A stretch of DNA of 64,000 nt from JANJWP01 sp964540725. Its GTDB lineage: Bacteria > Patescibacteriota > Gracilibacteria > BD1-5 > UBA2023. Of this stretch, positions 20,501-30,636 are shown piece after piece (positions within the stretch are counted from its first letter, which is position 1; each line of letters begins with the position of its first letter). Position numbers and translations under genes: made by a program. A model generated the notes under the pieces. The model worked only from the letters and a program-made list of their open reading frames with translations, did no database searches and was not told the DNA's origin. The stretch covers positions 1 through 64,000 of the forward strand of contig CAZINU010000005.1 in the NCBI GenBank assembly GCA_964540725.1, given 5' to 3'.

Positions 20501-21687
20501 CTCTCGCCGGCTACGTCACCGCCTCCAACGGAGATGCGGTCGACTCGTACCGCATCTCCTCCGGTTCGCTCCCGGCCGGCCTTTCGCTCAATACGTCCAC
20601 GGGCGCCGTTTCCGGAACTCCGACCTCGGCCGGTTCCGCGACCGTGTCCTTCCAGGCGCACGACGCCGACGGGTGGTCGAACGCCGACTCCGTCACGTTC
20701 ACGGTGAACGCGCCGGCGAACGCCGCGCCGACTTTGTCGGACGTTTCGAACCAATCGACCGGTCGGAACACCTCCGTCGTCGTCGCCGTCACCGTGGGCG
20801 ATGCCGAAACCGCCGCCGCATCGCTCTCGGTCTCGGCCACGTCTTCGAATACGTCGCTTGTTCCGAACGGCAATCTCGTCTGGGGCGGATCGGGCGCAAA
20901 CCGCACGCTGACGGTTACGCCCGCGAACGACCAGATTGGCACCGTTACGATCACGTACTCGGATTCCGACGGCACCGATACGACGACCAAAACCTTTAAC
21001 GTCACCTTTACGAACGCCGCTCCGGTTTTCGTATCGACCCAGTCGAATTTCTCGCTCACGCAGAACGCGGCCATGTCCGCCGTCACCCTCCCGGCCGCGA
21101 CCGACGCCGACGCGGGCGATACCGTAACGTATTCCATCGTTTCGGGGCTTCCGGCCGGACTCTCGTTCAATACGGGTACCCGCCAGATTACCGGTACGCC
21201 CACGGCGACCGGCACCTCGACCGTTACGTACCGCGCGACCGACGAATCCAACGTGACGGTCGACCAAACGTTCACCATTACCGTCAACGCCCCGGCCAAC
21301 ACGGCGCCGTCGGTGTCGAATGCGGTGGGGCCGGACGCGGGCGGAAACGTTAATAACAATACGATTGCCTCCGGCAACCAGTTCGACGTTACCGATGCCG
21401 AGGGCGGCAACGTGACCGTGACCGTCGCCACGAACCACGGAGGGAAAATCTGGATTCTGGATTCTTTGGGAAATCAGGTCGGAACCGGAGGGGGTACCTC
21501 GTCCGCGTCATATACCGCGTCCACTTCCGCGGGCGTCCCTACGACGATCTTCTACGATTACCAGGCCCCCGCCGACGTCACCGCCCAGCTCGCGGGCGGA
21601 ACGGCCTTCGAAACGATATCGGCCACCGTCACCGACTCGTCTTCGGCCGCCTCGAGCCAAGACGTCGGATACGGAATCTACGAGTAA
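17557..21687 (+). CDS. Giant secreted surface protein with Ig-like repeats
   Basis: A 1376-residue exported protein. Signal peptide LLAAASLFTAASAVSAQ (about 18-34). The body is a string of roughly 95-residue beta domains: at least five of the putative-Ig (He_PIG) type, recognisable by TLPAATDxDxGDTLTYS...GLPxGLSFNxxTRxITGTP, alternating with three of a cadherin/VCBS-like type (ETAAASLSVSATSSNT). Some repeats share near-identical DNA. One UGA codon at 17881-17883 (GGQGAAVEK). No anchor motif seen at the C-terminus. Such proteins act in adhesion or as stalk material; for an episymbiont a host-contact role is an inference. Stop TAA, then a strong terminator. Confidence 0.88.
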
Positions 21688-21733
21688 TTTCCCGTTGTGG
21701 ACCGAATTGCGAACGGAAGGAAAAGGAATCGTT

Positions 21734-21768
21734 CGATAAAAAACCGGGCAATGCCCGGTTTTTTATCG
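21734..21768. terminator. Bidirectional terminator between convergent surface genes
   Basis: Perfect CGATAAAAAACCGGGC / GCCCGGTTTTTTATCG hairpin, giving a U-tract on both strands. Confidence 0.9.
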
Positions 21769-21775
21769 AATTGTC

Positions 21776-24172
21776 TTACTTCTTCGAAAGGTCGTAAATA
21801 CGCACGGCGTCGATAATTTCGGCGCTTGAATCCGCAGGATTACTCGTACCGCCCCATTGGCACAGCCCACTTCATTGACAATTTCAAGGGAACCTTGTTA
21901 TGGGGTTGGAAAGGGTGAAAGTGGATCAAATACGCAATCTGCCAATGCTAGACGCTCGGAGAGGATGACTCAACGATGACTGCATTTTATTTTTGTTAAC
22001 ATCATAAATATCGATCTTTCATGGACCGGAGGATACCGTATAAGTATTCTGGCTGCCAGAAGAGAATTGTATTGGTTTATAGGCTTTCAAATCGGTCCCA
22101 TGATCGTACAGATATATGTATGGTGACGCAAGCGGCATCAAATAGGCGCTCAGTCCATGTTCTATCGACCAGAGAAAGAATCAATCTTGAGTATTCCAAC
22201 GTTCCCCGGACTTTCTAAATAATCCACTCCCCTGCACATCCACCTCGATCTTAAAATGCTCCGGCTTTATCCCAAGCGGCGAGAGGTCGTATTCGAGGAT
22301 GTCGTTTCCACTGCCGTCGTTTCCGCCGGTATCGAGCACGACCCCTCGAGCCCCTTCGGCGGTCGTTTTGAAGCTGTTCCGCATTCCGCCCACTTGGTCG
22401 GTCGACGGTCCGGCGGTCCGGGAGAATCCGTTTTTGTACGCGATGCCCGACGCGTCGGCCGCGGCTACGTAGTTGGTCGCGATCGGCAATTTCTTCCCCC
22501 GTTCGTCGTACAGGTTCAAATCGCCCACTTGGTCGTAGGTCGCGATAGCCACGAGCGATGCGTCTTGGCAGCCGAACCGGTGGAACGGCTTCTGGTTCTT
22601 CGGGCAATCGACGGACGATTCATGGGGAAGGATGCTCTCGTCAAAATCGAATTCGCCGTCCACCGGAATCGATTTTTCCATACGGAAGCAGTCTCCGGTC
22701 TCCCGGCAGAAGGCGAATTCGATACGGACGGTGGAAACCGATTCGACCGTCGCTCCGGCATTTTGATCCGTCGGATACGCGGCGTCGTACGACCCGGCCC
22801 TCGCTACTTCGCTTTCGCTGAACTCCGCCGTAACGTACTTTGCCGAGGCGTCGAGCGGACGCGCCGTGACTATCGAACCAACCGTCGCCGCGTCGGCGTT
22901 CGGCGAAGGCGCAACGAGGCCGGCCTTCGTAAACTTCGCCGAATTCAAAAATCCTATCCGCACCTCGGACGATGAGGCATTCCTCCAGATTCGGAAATTC
23001 TCGGGGCGCCACATGGGAACCGTCGAGTTCCATGAAAGGCCGGAGGTGGTTTCGGTTCCTATCTGGCCCATTCTTTCGTTCGGAACCGCGTCCGCAATCG
23101 CGGCTTCCTTCGGCGTTCCGCCTTCCGGAACCTCCAGAATGCCCGGCTCCGGGCTTCCCGAGAACGAAATCGGCTCGCCGCCCGCCGTCTCCACGAAGAG
23201 TTTTCCTACCGTGAGATTTACGGTCGTTGCCGTCGCGCCCTCCGGGCGCCGCATGCCGAACACGGTTCCGCGAACGGTCGCCACCGCGTTTCCGGAGCTG
23301 ATTTCGAGTTCGCTCCGGCCGTCGCGGGCATCGCGCAACCGCGGGGCTCGGACGCCGATTTCGCCCATGACGAGCGCGAGGCGTACCCGGCTCAAAAAAC
23401 CTTTGTCGCCCGAGGTTTCGAGTTCGCCGAGCCGTACCTCGGTCTTCGAATCCGTCGCGCCGACGGACGCCTCGGTGCCGTCCGAGAGATGGAAAATGGC
23501 CGACCCGCCCGCTTCGACCGTAATCGTATCGCCGGATCGGAGCTCATCGGTGAGCGGTTTGTCGGGAACGATGCGGACGGTTCCGCTCCATGAAGCGATT
23601 TTTCCCGTAACGAGCCGTTCGTACGGATTGTACGGAAGGCGTTCGCCGCCATGTTCCACGAAGTACGGCCCCGAGTATTCCCGAATGAGGGAGGGGAGGG
23701 CCGAAGCGTCGTACGTGCCCCGCACGTAGGCGTAGAACTTGTCGTCGCGCCGGTCGACCGAGGCGATGTCGCACCCCGGAGTACCGTCTTTCCGTTTTCC
23801 GTATCCGTAGGGCGCGCCCGTTTGGGGATCGACGGGGGTCTGCGAGAGGAATTCCGCCCCGAACAGGTCGTCGGTCACCTGGCTCGAAACGCCGTACGCG
23901 CCGGTCGCCGAATGCGCGTACGAGCCGGACCGGTCGTAGTAGATGCGGTTTCCGGTCGGTTCCGGATACTCGCCCTTCGCCGCGTAATACCCGTCGGCCG
24001 CCGCCTTTACGACCGATACGTCCGACAGGCGTTTCGAATTGTGCTGGACTTCCCTGTAAGAATTTCCGTACGCCACTCAGAGAATCGAGAGCATGGTGAC
24101 GATGCTGATCGCTACCAGGAGTTCCACGATCGTGAACGCGCGATTTCGCGGACCGAAGACGTTCGGATTCAT
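21776..24172 (-). CDS. Prepilin-type surface protein with FecR and lectin-like domains
   Basis: A 798-residue protein. N-terminus is a class III prepilin signal: RAFTIVELLVAISIV then UGA-coded Gly (24077-24079) in SILGVAYG, so it should enter the type IV pilus export path. FecR-like domain at about 190-320 (SGDTITVEAGG...VRGTVFGM). The C-terminal 200 residues look like a concanavalin/LamG-type lectin domain (FKIEVDVQGSG...AEIIDAVRIYDLSKK). Five further UGA codons lie at 22181, 22019, 21926, 21884 and 21872, in an AT-richer tail; stop is TAA at 21776-21778. Promoter TTGACG-17-TACAAT upstream supports the start. Confidence 0.85.
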
Positions 24173-24207
24173 GGGGAGGGGGGGGGTTTAGGAGCGCTTC
24201 GCGCCCA

Positions 24208-24236
24208 ATTGTACGATTTCGTATTCCGTTCGTCAA
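24208..24236 (-). promoter_or_regulatory. Promoter of the prepilin-FecR gene
   Basis: Minus strand TTGACG (24236-24231), 17-base spacer, TACAAT (24213-24208). Confidence 0.65.
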
Positions 24237-24268
24237 TGGGAGTTGCGCCCGGTACCCGTTCTTCGCGC

Positions 24269-24297
24269 TTGTATTTCGTTTCGAAATAGGGTATTCT
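24269..24297 (+). promoter_or_regulatory. Promoter of the histidine kinase gene
   Basis: TTGTAT (24269-24274), 17-base spacer, TATTCT (24292-24297); ATG about 32 bases on. Confidence 0.6.
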
Positions 24298-24329
24298 TTT
24301 CCCGAAAGAAGGGAGTATCCCCGTTCCCC

Positions 24330-25517
24330 ATGTTCGAAAACGCGCTTACGCTCGAAACCTTCTACGGCATCTTCGACCGGATGACCGAGGGCGTTTTGGT
24401 CGTGGGTGCCGACGGGAACGTTTCGTACGCCAATACGGCTATCGCGAAGTCGCTCGGAAAGAAGGAATCCGACCTCGTCGGAACCGCCGCTTCGGAAACG
24501 TTGTCGGAAGGGGCGTGCGTCCGGCCCGAGGGCGGCCGCGGCGAACACTCGGAGTACGAAATCGTGCTCCGCTCCGCGTCGGGCGACGTCCACGCCCGGG
24601 CGAACTGCCTTAGAACGCCGCAGGGCGTGACCGTTTGGGTCGTTTTGAACGATGTGGCCGAACCCGAAGGCATGAAGGAATCCATTCGCCGCAAGATGGC
24701 GGCCGACGCCGGAAAGAAGGAACTCGTTTCGCTCCTTTCCCACGAACTCCGCACGCCCCTGACCGTTCTGAAGGGGTACCTTTCGATGATTCTGGACGGC
24801 GATTTGGGCGAAATTTCCCTCTCCGTCCGCACGGCGCTCGAAAGCTCGTTCGAAAGCTCCAACCGCATGATCGAACTCGTGAACGACGTGCTCGACCTTT
24901 CCAAAGAAACGGCCCAATCGAAGGAACAGGAGAAGGCCGAAGCCAAGGAGCGTCTCGTGGAGAATTTCAGCGAGCGCCTTCCGTGCCGCCGAAAGGAAGA
25001 CGTCGACGTGCGCATGCTCGTCAACGAAATCCGCCGCGACATGGACGTTATCGCCCGCACCCGCAATATCCGCTTCGGGGTCGACACCCCGTTCGAACTC
25101 GGCGACCGCACGGTATTCATCGACCGAAACCGCATCAAGCAGCTCATCGTCAACCTCATCAACAACGCGTTCAAATTCACGCCCGAGAACGGTTCCGTCA
25201 CGCTCCTCGCCACCCTTTCGAAACACGGAATCCGGTTCGGCGTCCGCGATACCGGGGTCGGAATTCCCAAAGACAAGCTCGAAAAGGTCTTCGAAAAATT
25301 TTACCAGGCCAAAAACCATTCCCAGAGCAACGAGCACAGTCTTGGGCTCGGCCTGGCCCTTTGCCAGTCCATTGCCGAAAAGCACGGATCGAAGATCGAG
25401 GTGTTTTCCGAGGAAGGGAAGGGATCCGAATTTTCGTTCGAAATCCGTACCGGCCGCACGGGCGCCCGCAAGCGTTCGCGCCCGACGTCCGTGCCGAAGG
25501 GGATACTGGTAGCGTAG
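24330..25517 (+). CDS. Soluble PAS-domain sensor histidine kinase
   Basis: A 395-residue kinase without membrane segments. PAS-like sensor (about 10-120), H-box LVSLLSHELRTPLTVLKGYL (phospho-His near 137), N-box NRIKQLIVNLINNAFKFTP, G-boxes DTGVGIPKDKLEKVFEKFYQ and GLGLALCQ. All catalytic boxes are intact. An insertion with a Lys/Glu-rich stretch separates HisKA from the ATPase. No response regulator is adjacent, so its partner is elsewhere. Sits amid surface and pilus genes, which it may control. Stop TAG. Confidence 0.92.
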   Translation: MFENALTLETFYGIFDRMTEGVLVVGADGNVSYANTAIAKSLGKKESDLVGTAASETLSEGACVRPEGGRGEHSEYEIVLRSASGDVHARANCLRTPQGVTVWVVLNDVAEPEGMKESIRRKMAADAGKKELVSLLSHELRTPLTVLKGYLSMILDGDLGEISLSVRTALESSFESSNRMIELVNDVLDLSKETAQSKEQEKAEAKERLVENFSERLPCRRKEDVDVRMLVNEIRRDMDVIARTRNIRFGVDTPFELGDRTVFIDRNRIKQLIVNLINNAFKFTPENGSVTLLATLSKHGIRFGVRDTGVGIPKDKLEKVFEKFYQAKNHSQSNEHSLGLGLALCQSIAEKHGSKIEVFSEEGKGSEFSFEIRTGRTGARKRSRPTSVPKGILVA

Positions 25518-25635
25518 GGAAGGGGATTGCGAGAGGGCGTCGGAAGGCGAGAGCCGTTCGGCGCTTTTTTCGAATGTTCGCGCACCCATGATGACCCCGA
25601 AGCCCGACCGATGTCGCCGACGCGCCCCCGACCTT

Positions 25636-25669
25636 TCCGAAAACGAAAACCCCCGTCGTTCGCGACGGG
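25636..25669 (-). terminator. Terminator of the repeat-protein gene
   Basis: Nine-pair stem CCCCCGTCG / CGACGGGGG with TTCG-type loop and a T-rich tail on the minus strand. Confidence 0.85.
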
Positions 25670-25708
25670 GGTTCGGAATGTTCTTCGGAATCTTCGCGGA
25701 ACGGCTCC

Positions 25709-28700
25709 CTAATACGCGTAGGTGCTTTCCGCAGTCGGAAGCCCGACGTTCGAGTATCCTCGAATCCATCCCGTTTCCGGCGCGTACGTTCCGAGAGTCG
25801 AAACGAACGGCTGGAATTTCGCGTCATTGATATGGAAACTCCGTTCCGTTCCGGGGCGCGGGGCGTTCGTTACCGAATCGAAAACGAGAACGAATTGCCT
25901 CGTCGACCCGGCCGCGATTTCAACGCCGCGGACGCCGCCGTTTCCGAGAACGGTTTTCGGTCCTTCCAAGAACGTCCAAGCCGGGGCTCCCGGGCCGTAA
26001 GAAGACGACCAACGGGCCACTTCGTTTCCGGCCGCTTCGCCGTCGACATAGAGGGTTCCGCTCTCCGGAATTCCGTTTCCGTCCGAGATTCCGGACATGA
26101 GGCCGGTGAGAAGGATTTTTCCGTTCGGGTCGGCGGAGACGGTGAACGTGTGCGAGGAATTGGTGGCGCTTCCGGCGGAAAATACGGGCTTGGACGTCGT
26201 TAAATCTATCCCGGTTCCCGTCGAAGATGCCGGTGGGCCGAACAAGGTTTTCAGTACGAACGCGTCCGTGAGCGCTTCGATTAACGCCTTGCGGATGCCC
26301 GTCCATTTTCCTTGCGATTCGAATTTGGTTTGCGTCTGTCCGAGAACGTTGACGATTTTTTCCATGGCGGAAAGGATTTCAGCATCGTTTTTTCCTGCGG
26401 CGCGAAGCTTCCGTTCCGTCGCGTCCGCATATTTTTTCGCGATCGCCTTCACGATTTCTTCTTGCGAATACCCGGCGTATTCCGCGGCGAGCGCCACTTC
26501 GAGAACGTTGAACCCGGCGGCCTGCGCCTGGTCGACGATATCCATCGAATCGGCGCCGGATTCGACCTTCGTCTTGACCCATGCGGCCGCATCGCGGAGT
26601 TTCATCGGAACGGCGGCGTTTTCCCCGACTGATTGGTTTCCGGATTGTTCTTCGAGGATTTCCTTCGTGCGAGCCTTCCAAAACGCGATCATTTTGGGCG
26701 AGAATTTGAAGTCGGCGGCCCATCCGCCGAGCGATTTCTGATCTTGGATCGGCTGCGTCTTCGGAATCGCGGCGTATCCGGTGACGGTAATTTTGTAAAC
26801 GAAGCGGTCGGAGACGGCTTCTTCGGCCCATCCGGCTCCGTCGAATTCCGTTCGCGGCTCGTAAACGACCCAGTCCACGAGGGAAGAGAAGGTTTCGCTT
26901 TCGGGGGCGTACCGTACGATCTTGACGGCGTACGCCGCGGCCCCGTCGATTTTCGGCCACTCGAACGTGGCAGTCATTTTTTGGAGCGATATTATGTGCG
27001 TCGCGCCGATTATGATTTGGGAAACCCCGCTTCCGACGAAATTCGGACCAATGGACAGCGACTCGAAATCGATAGGGGAACCCGTTTTCGGAACGAAGGG
27101 CAATTGTGCGGTCGTAAACGAGAACGCGAGGGCTTCGGCGAGGGATTTTTGAACGTTGTCGGGCCCTCCTTGAGATTTCATCGATTTCGCGAGGGCGTTG
27201 AATTTTTCCGCCGAAGATTTGAGGAAGGAAAGAATTTCCGCGTCGCTCTTTCCGGCGTTCTTCATTTTGGTTACGAAGCCGAGCGCGTACTTGTCGGCAA
27301 TCGCTTTTACGATGTCTTTTTGCGAGTATCCGGCGTATTCGGCGGCGAGCGCGACGTCCATAACCGAGAATCCGGAATCTTCGGCTTCGCGTACGATATC
27401 GGCGGCGTTAGCGCCGGAGTCGACCTTCGTCTTGACCCATGCGGCCGCGTCGCGGAGTTTTACGGGAACTCCCGAAGCGTTCGAAATCGTCCGTTCCGTT
27501 TCGGAGGGGACGGTAGGGGCGATCTTCGCGACCGGAGTTTTGGCAATACCCGTGGAGGTTCGGGTTACCGTTTGGCTTATCTGGTACTGCCGGATGTAGT
27601 CGGCGACCTGCGCGGGCGAAACGGGTTTTCCGGCGGCGGCGTATCCGGCCGCCACTTCTTCGTCCGTAATCCGGTTTCCGGCGCTTCGCTGGGCGACAAG
27701 CGCCGCGGCGACGGCATTGGGGCTCGAAAGGTTCGCCCGGATGAATTCATTAATAGTCTTTTGTCGGCTGGAAACCGGAGACGTCGAGAGAACGGCGATC
27801 GTGCCCGTGGAAACCTGGGACATTCAGGGCGTCGGGTTCATCGGAGCCTGGGGCGTCGGAACTCCCGGGGCAACGTCGGTTCTCACGCTCGTTTGCTGTC
27901 GCTGTTGCCGCGCGAGGTACTCCTTGCGGTACTGCGCCACGAGCGCCTCGGTCGCGCCGTACGTGCCGTTGGCGGCGTACCCGAGCGCCACTTCGCGGTC
28001 GGTCGCGCCGTTCGCGACGGCGGCGGAAATCACCGCGTCGTAGTTCGAGCCGTTCTGGGCCACGAAGTCCACCACGGCGCGCATGCGGTCCGACTGCGCG
28101 CGGAACGCGGCCGTCACGTCCGGCTGCGAAACGCCGTACTGCGCCATCGCGCTCCGGACGGCGGATTCGTTCCCGAGGTTGTTGGAGACGAAATTCCGGA
28201 TGTCGTCGGCCGTCACGGCGGGCGCCTGCTGTGCCGGCTCGGAACGCTGTTGGGGAACGCACGAGGTCCCGCCTGGGACGTACCCGGACTGGCACTGGAC
28301 GGAGGGCGACGCGCCGGACACGGTTACGGACGAGGACGAGCACGACGCGGTCGCGGTCCACGAGACGGTTCCGCCCGCGACCGATTCGGTTCGGGAAACC
28401 CTCGCGGAAGCCCCGTTCTGGAGCGCGGGGACGGAATACCCGCCCGCGTTCTGGGCCTGGCAGTTCCGTGCGGCCGCCTGCCGCGCGAGGTACTCCTTGC
28501 GGTACTGCGCCACGAGCGCCTCGGTCGCGCCGTACGTGCCGTTGGCGGCGTACCCGAGCGCCACTTCGCGGTCGGTCGCGCCGTTCGCGACGGCGGCGGA
28601 AATCACCGCGTCGTAGTTCGAGCCGTTCTGGGCCACGAAGTCCACCACGGCGCGCATGCGGTCCGACTGCGCGCGGAACGCGGCCGTCACGTCCGGCTGC

Positions 28701-28897
28701 GAAACGCCGTACTGCGCCATCGCGCTCCGGACGGCGGATTCGTTCCCGAGGTTGTTGGAGACGAAGTCGCGAACGGACGGATAGAGATCCGAACTGATCG
28801 CGGCGGAGGCCGTGAAGCAGTATTGAATCTGAAGGGCGGCGACCAAGAAGGCCGCGGCTGCCCGTTTTGCCGAAAAGGCGCGTTTGCCGTATTCCAT
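25709..28897 (-). CDS. Secreted repeat protein
   Basis: A 1062-residue frame joined across UGA at 27824-27826 (PTPGMSQVST). Signal peptide AAAAFLVAALQIQYCFTASAA (two segments, about 13-33). Two identical 95-residue helical repeats (NNLGNESAVRSAMAQYG...) flank a short cysteine-containing linker; two divergent repeats of another helical type (LRDAAAWVKTKV...YAGYSQ.DIVKAIA) follow, then beta-rich regions. All repeats share the theme of tandem short helices, like a peptidoglycan- or protein-binding scaffold. No family assigned. The promoter overlaps an upstream ATG (28939), so ATG 28897 is chosen. Stop TAG. Confidence 0.8.
27906..28192 (-). repeat. Perfect 287-base direct repeat, copy 1
   Basis: Appears base-identical to 28479-28765 (offset 573), inside the same gene; codes for one 95-residue repeat unit. 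Confidence 0.9.
28479..28765 (-). repeat. Perfect 287-base direct repeat, copy 2
   Basis: Partner of 27906-28192. Lack of any synonymous difference implies a recent duplication or ongoing gene conversion. Confidence 0.9.
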
Positions 28898-28937
28898 AAA
28901 AAAAGAGTGACGGAATAATTCGTACCGCTTCCGAGAC

Positions 28938-28966
28938 ATTTAACCCGATTCGGCACGCCGTGTCAA
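28938..28966 (-). promoter_or_regulatory. Promoter of the repeat-protein gene
   Basis: Minus strand TTGACA (28966-28961), 17-base spacer, TTAAAT (28943-28938). Confidence 0.75.
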
Positions 28967-28976
28967 AAAAAAACCG

Positions 28977-29008
28977 AAAACCGTGCCCTTCCTTTCGGGT
29001 ACGGTTTT
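28977..29008 (-). terminator. Terminator of the SH3-domain gene
   Basis: AAAACCGTGCCC / GGGTACGGTTTT hairpin; nine T residues follow on the minus strand. Confidence 0.85.
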
Positions 29009-29029
29009 CGAATCCGTCTCAAAGAGGGG

Positions 29030-29881
29030 CTACAAATCCCCGAGGAGCTTCATAATATCGTCGGTTTCCGCGTTGGACGAAGCGGAGTTGCCGGAATTGG
29101 CCGAACCGGACGAGTCCGAAGATTCGGACGTCGTGGATGCCGAAGAACCAGAGGCGCCGGAAGCTTCGTCGAGTCCGCCGAGGAGCTTCATGATATCGTC
29201 GGTTTCCGAAGGGGCGGCCGGCGCGCTGTTGAGTTCGGCCGGAACCCCTTCCTGCCCGGAAGATTCCGTTTCCGGCATAAACCCGGCAGAATCCGCCATG
29301 GCGGATTCCATCGAAGTTCCCGCATCCGATACGGCCGATACGGGAGATTCTTCGGCGTACTGGTATCCTTCGACCGGATCTACGAGACGCTTGGAGATGT
29401 ATCCGACCCGTCCGACGTATCCTTCGTTCGAACTCGATACGACGCGCACGCGGATCCAGCGTCCGAAGAAAATGCGGTCGGATACGGCTTCGAGCTGGTC
29501 GCCGCGGTCGACGACGGCAATCTTCTTATGGAGTCCGTCGGATCGGACGAACGCGTGCGCGACCTTGACGGAATACCGGGTGGCCCCGACTTTTTCATAT
29601 TGGGGAACGGCTTCCGCAACGTACTTTCCGTTCAAATACCCTTCTTGTCCGTTTTCGAGCAATACCCGCTTCCAGCCGTTGGAAAGGGATTCGAGCACGG
29701 TGACGCGGTAGCCTTTGTCGACGACGGCGGCGATGCGTCCCTTGACGGAAGCCGTCGAGCGGACGTTCAGGTGTTCGGCCGTAACGTAGGCGTAGTCGTC
29801 GGCGAGCAGGGTGGGGGTCCCGCTTGCCACGATGGTGGCGGCGAGAATTCCGGCGAGGCGTTTTTTATTAAAGAAAGCCAT
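29030..29881 (-). CDS. Secreted bacterial-SH3-domain protein
   Basis: A 283-residue exported protein: signal peptide LAGILAATIVASGTPTLLA (about 10-28), two SH3b domains (LNVRSTASVKGRIAAVVDKG at about 39-58, and a second around 95-155), then a low-complexity Ser/Glu/Ala tail. SH3b domains usually bind peptidoglycan peptides. The motif ETDDIMKLLG occurs twice in the tail, once at the very C-terminus. Start ATG 29881 fits a promoter 40 bases upstream. Stop TAG. Confidence 0.85.
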   Translation of the reverse strand: MAFFNKKRLAGILAATIVASGTPTLLADDYAYVTAEHLNVRSTASVKGRIAAVVDKGYRVTVLESLSNGWKRVLLENGQEGYLNGKYVAEAVPQYEKVGATRYSVKVAHAFVRSDGLHKKIAVVDRGDQLEAVSDRIFFGRWIRVRVVSSSNEGYVGRVGYISKRLVDPVEGYQYAEESPVSAVSDAGTSMESAMADSAGFMPETESSGQEGVPAELNSAPAAPSETDDIMKLLGGLDEASGASGSSASTTSESSDSSGSANSGNSASSNAETDDIMKLLGDL

Positions 29882-29918
29882 GGCGTGGAAGAAATGAAAA
29901 AATACGCGATGCGGGGTC

Positions 29919-29947
29919 ATTGCACCACGTATTTTATTTTTTGTCAA
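29919..29947 (-). promoter_or_regulatory. Promoter of the SH3-domain gene
   Basis: Minus strand TTGACA (29947-29942), 17-base AT-rich spacer, TGCAAT (29924-29919). Confidence 0.6.
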
Positions 29948-30050
29948 AAGTCTTCCCATTTCGATTTTTCGCCCATTCCGATAGCCTTTCGGTACCGTAC
30001 GCGCCCATGGCGGCATTTCCGTGAGAAACGCCCGGACGCCGCTTCGACGC

Positions 30051-30446
30051 CTATTTTTTGGATTCTTCTCCCGCGATATCCGAGAAAAGCGCGTCGAGCT
30101 CTTTCATGGTCGCGTCGAGTTCGGCGTCGACCGATCCGCTCGCGGAAGCGCCGGAATGCGACGGCGTCGAAGCGGCGTCCGAAGCGGCGCTACCGGTTGC
30201 CGAAGGGGGCAAGGGCGATTCGGAGGCGGAACCGCCTTCGGCCGGAATGGCGGGCGCATGGGAATTCGTCGAACCGGTACCGTCGGTTCCGGTTTCCGGA
30301 AGGTTCGGTACGGCCGGCGCGGCCGGGGCCGACGGAACCGACGGAGCGGCCGGGGAGGGGGAGGCGGCGTCTTTTTTCCAAAAGGGCGAGCAGGCCGAGG
30401 CGGCGAGGACGGTAACGGCGACGGCGACGACGGAAATCGGGCGCAT
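30051..30446 (-). CDS. Small lipoprotein
   Basis: A 131-residue protein with a lipoprotein signal: hydrophobic SVVAVAVTVLAASAC with the lipobox Cys at about residue 19. The mature part is Pro/Ala/Ser-rich (disordered linker) and ends with a short charged helix, ATMKELDALFSDIAGEESKK. No enzymatic domain. Gene start ATG at 30444-30446; stop TAG. Divergent from topA. Confidence 0.75.
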   Translation of the reverse strand: MRPISVVAVAVTVLAASACSPFWKKDAASPSPAAPSVPSAPAAPAVPNLPETGTDGTGSTNSHAPAIPAEGGSASESPLPPSATGSAASDAASTPSHSGASASGSVDAELDATMKELDALFSDIAGEESKK

Positions 30447-30548
30447 GGGGAAAAAGAAAACGTATACGGCGTATGGACGCGGGGCGGACATTTTCGTCCG
30501 CGACCGTTTCCAAAATCGTATCCAGGCCGCCAGAATCTCCAAAAACTT

Positions 30549-30577
30549 TTGACTTCGCGCCCCCTTGCGGGTACTTT
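30549..30577 (+). promoter_or_regulatory. Promoter of topA
   Basis: TTGACT (30549-30554), 17-base spacer, TACTTT (30572-30577). Confidence 0.6.
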
Positions 30578-30636
30578 TTGGCCCGATTCCGCCCGAACGG
30601 GCATTTTTCGAACGTTCCGCAACCGCCCCTCCTTTC

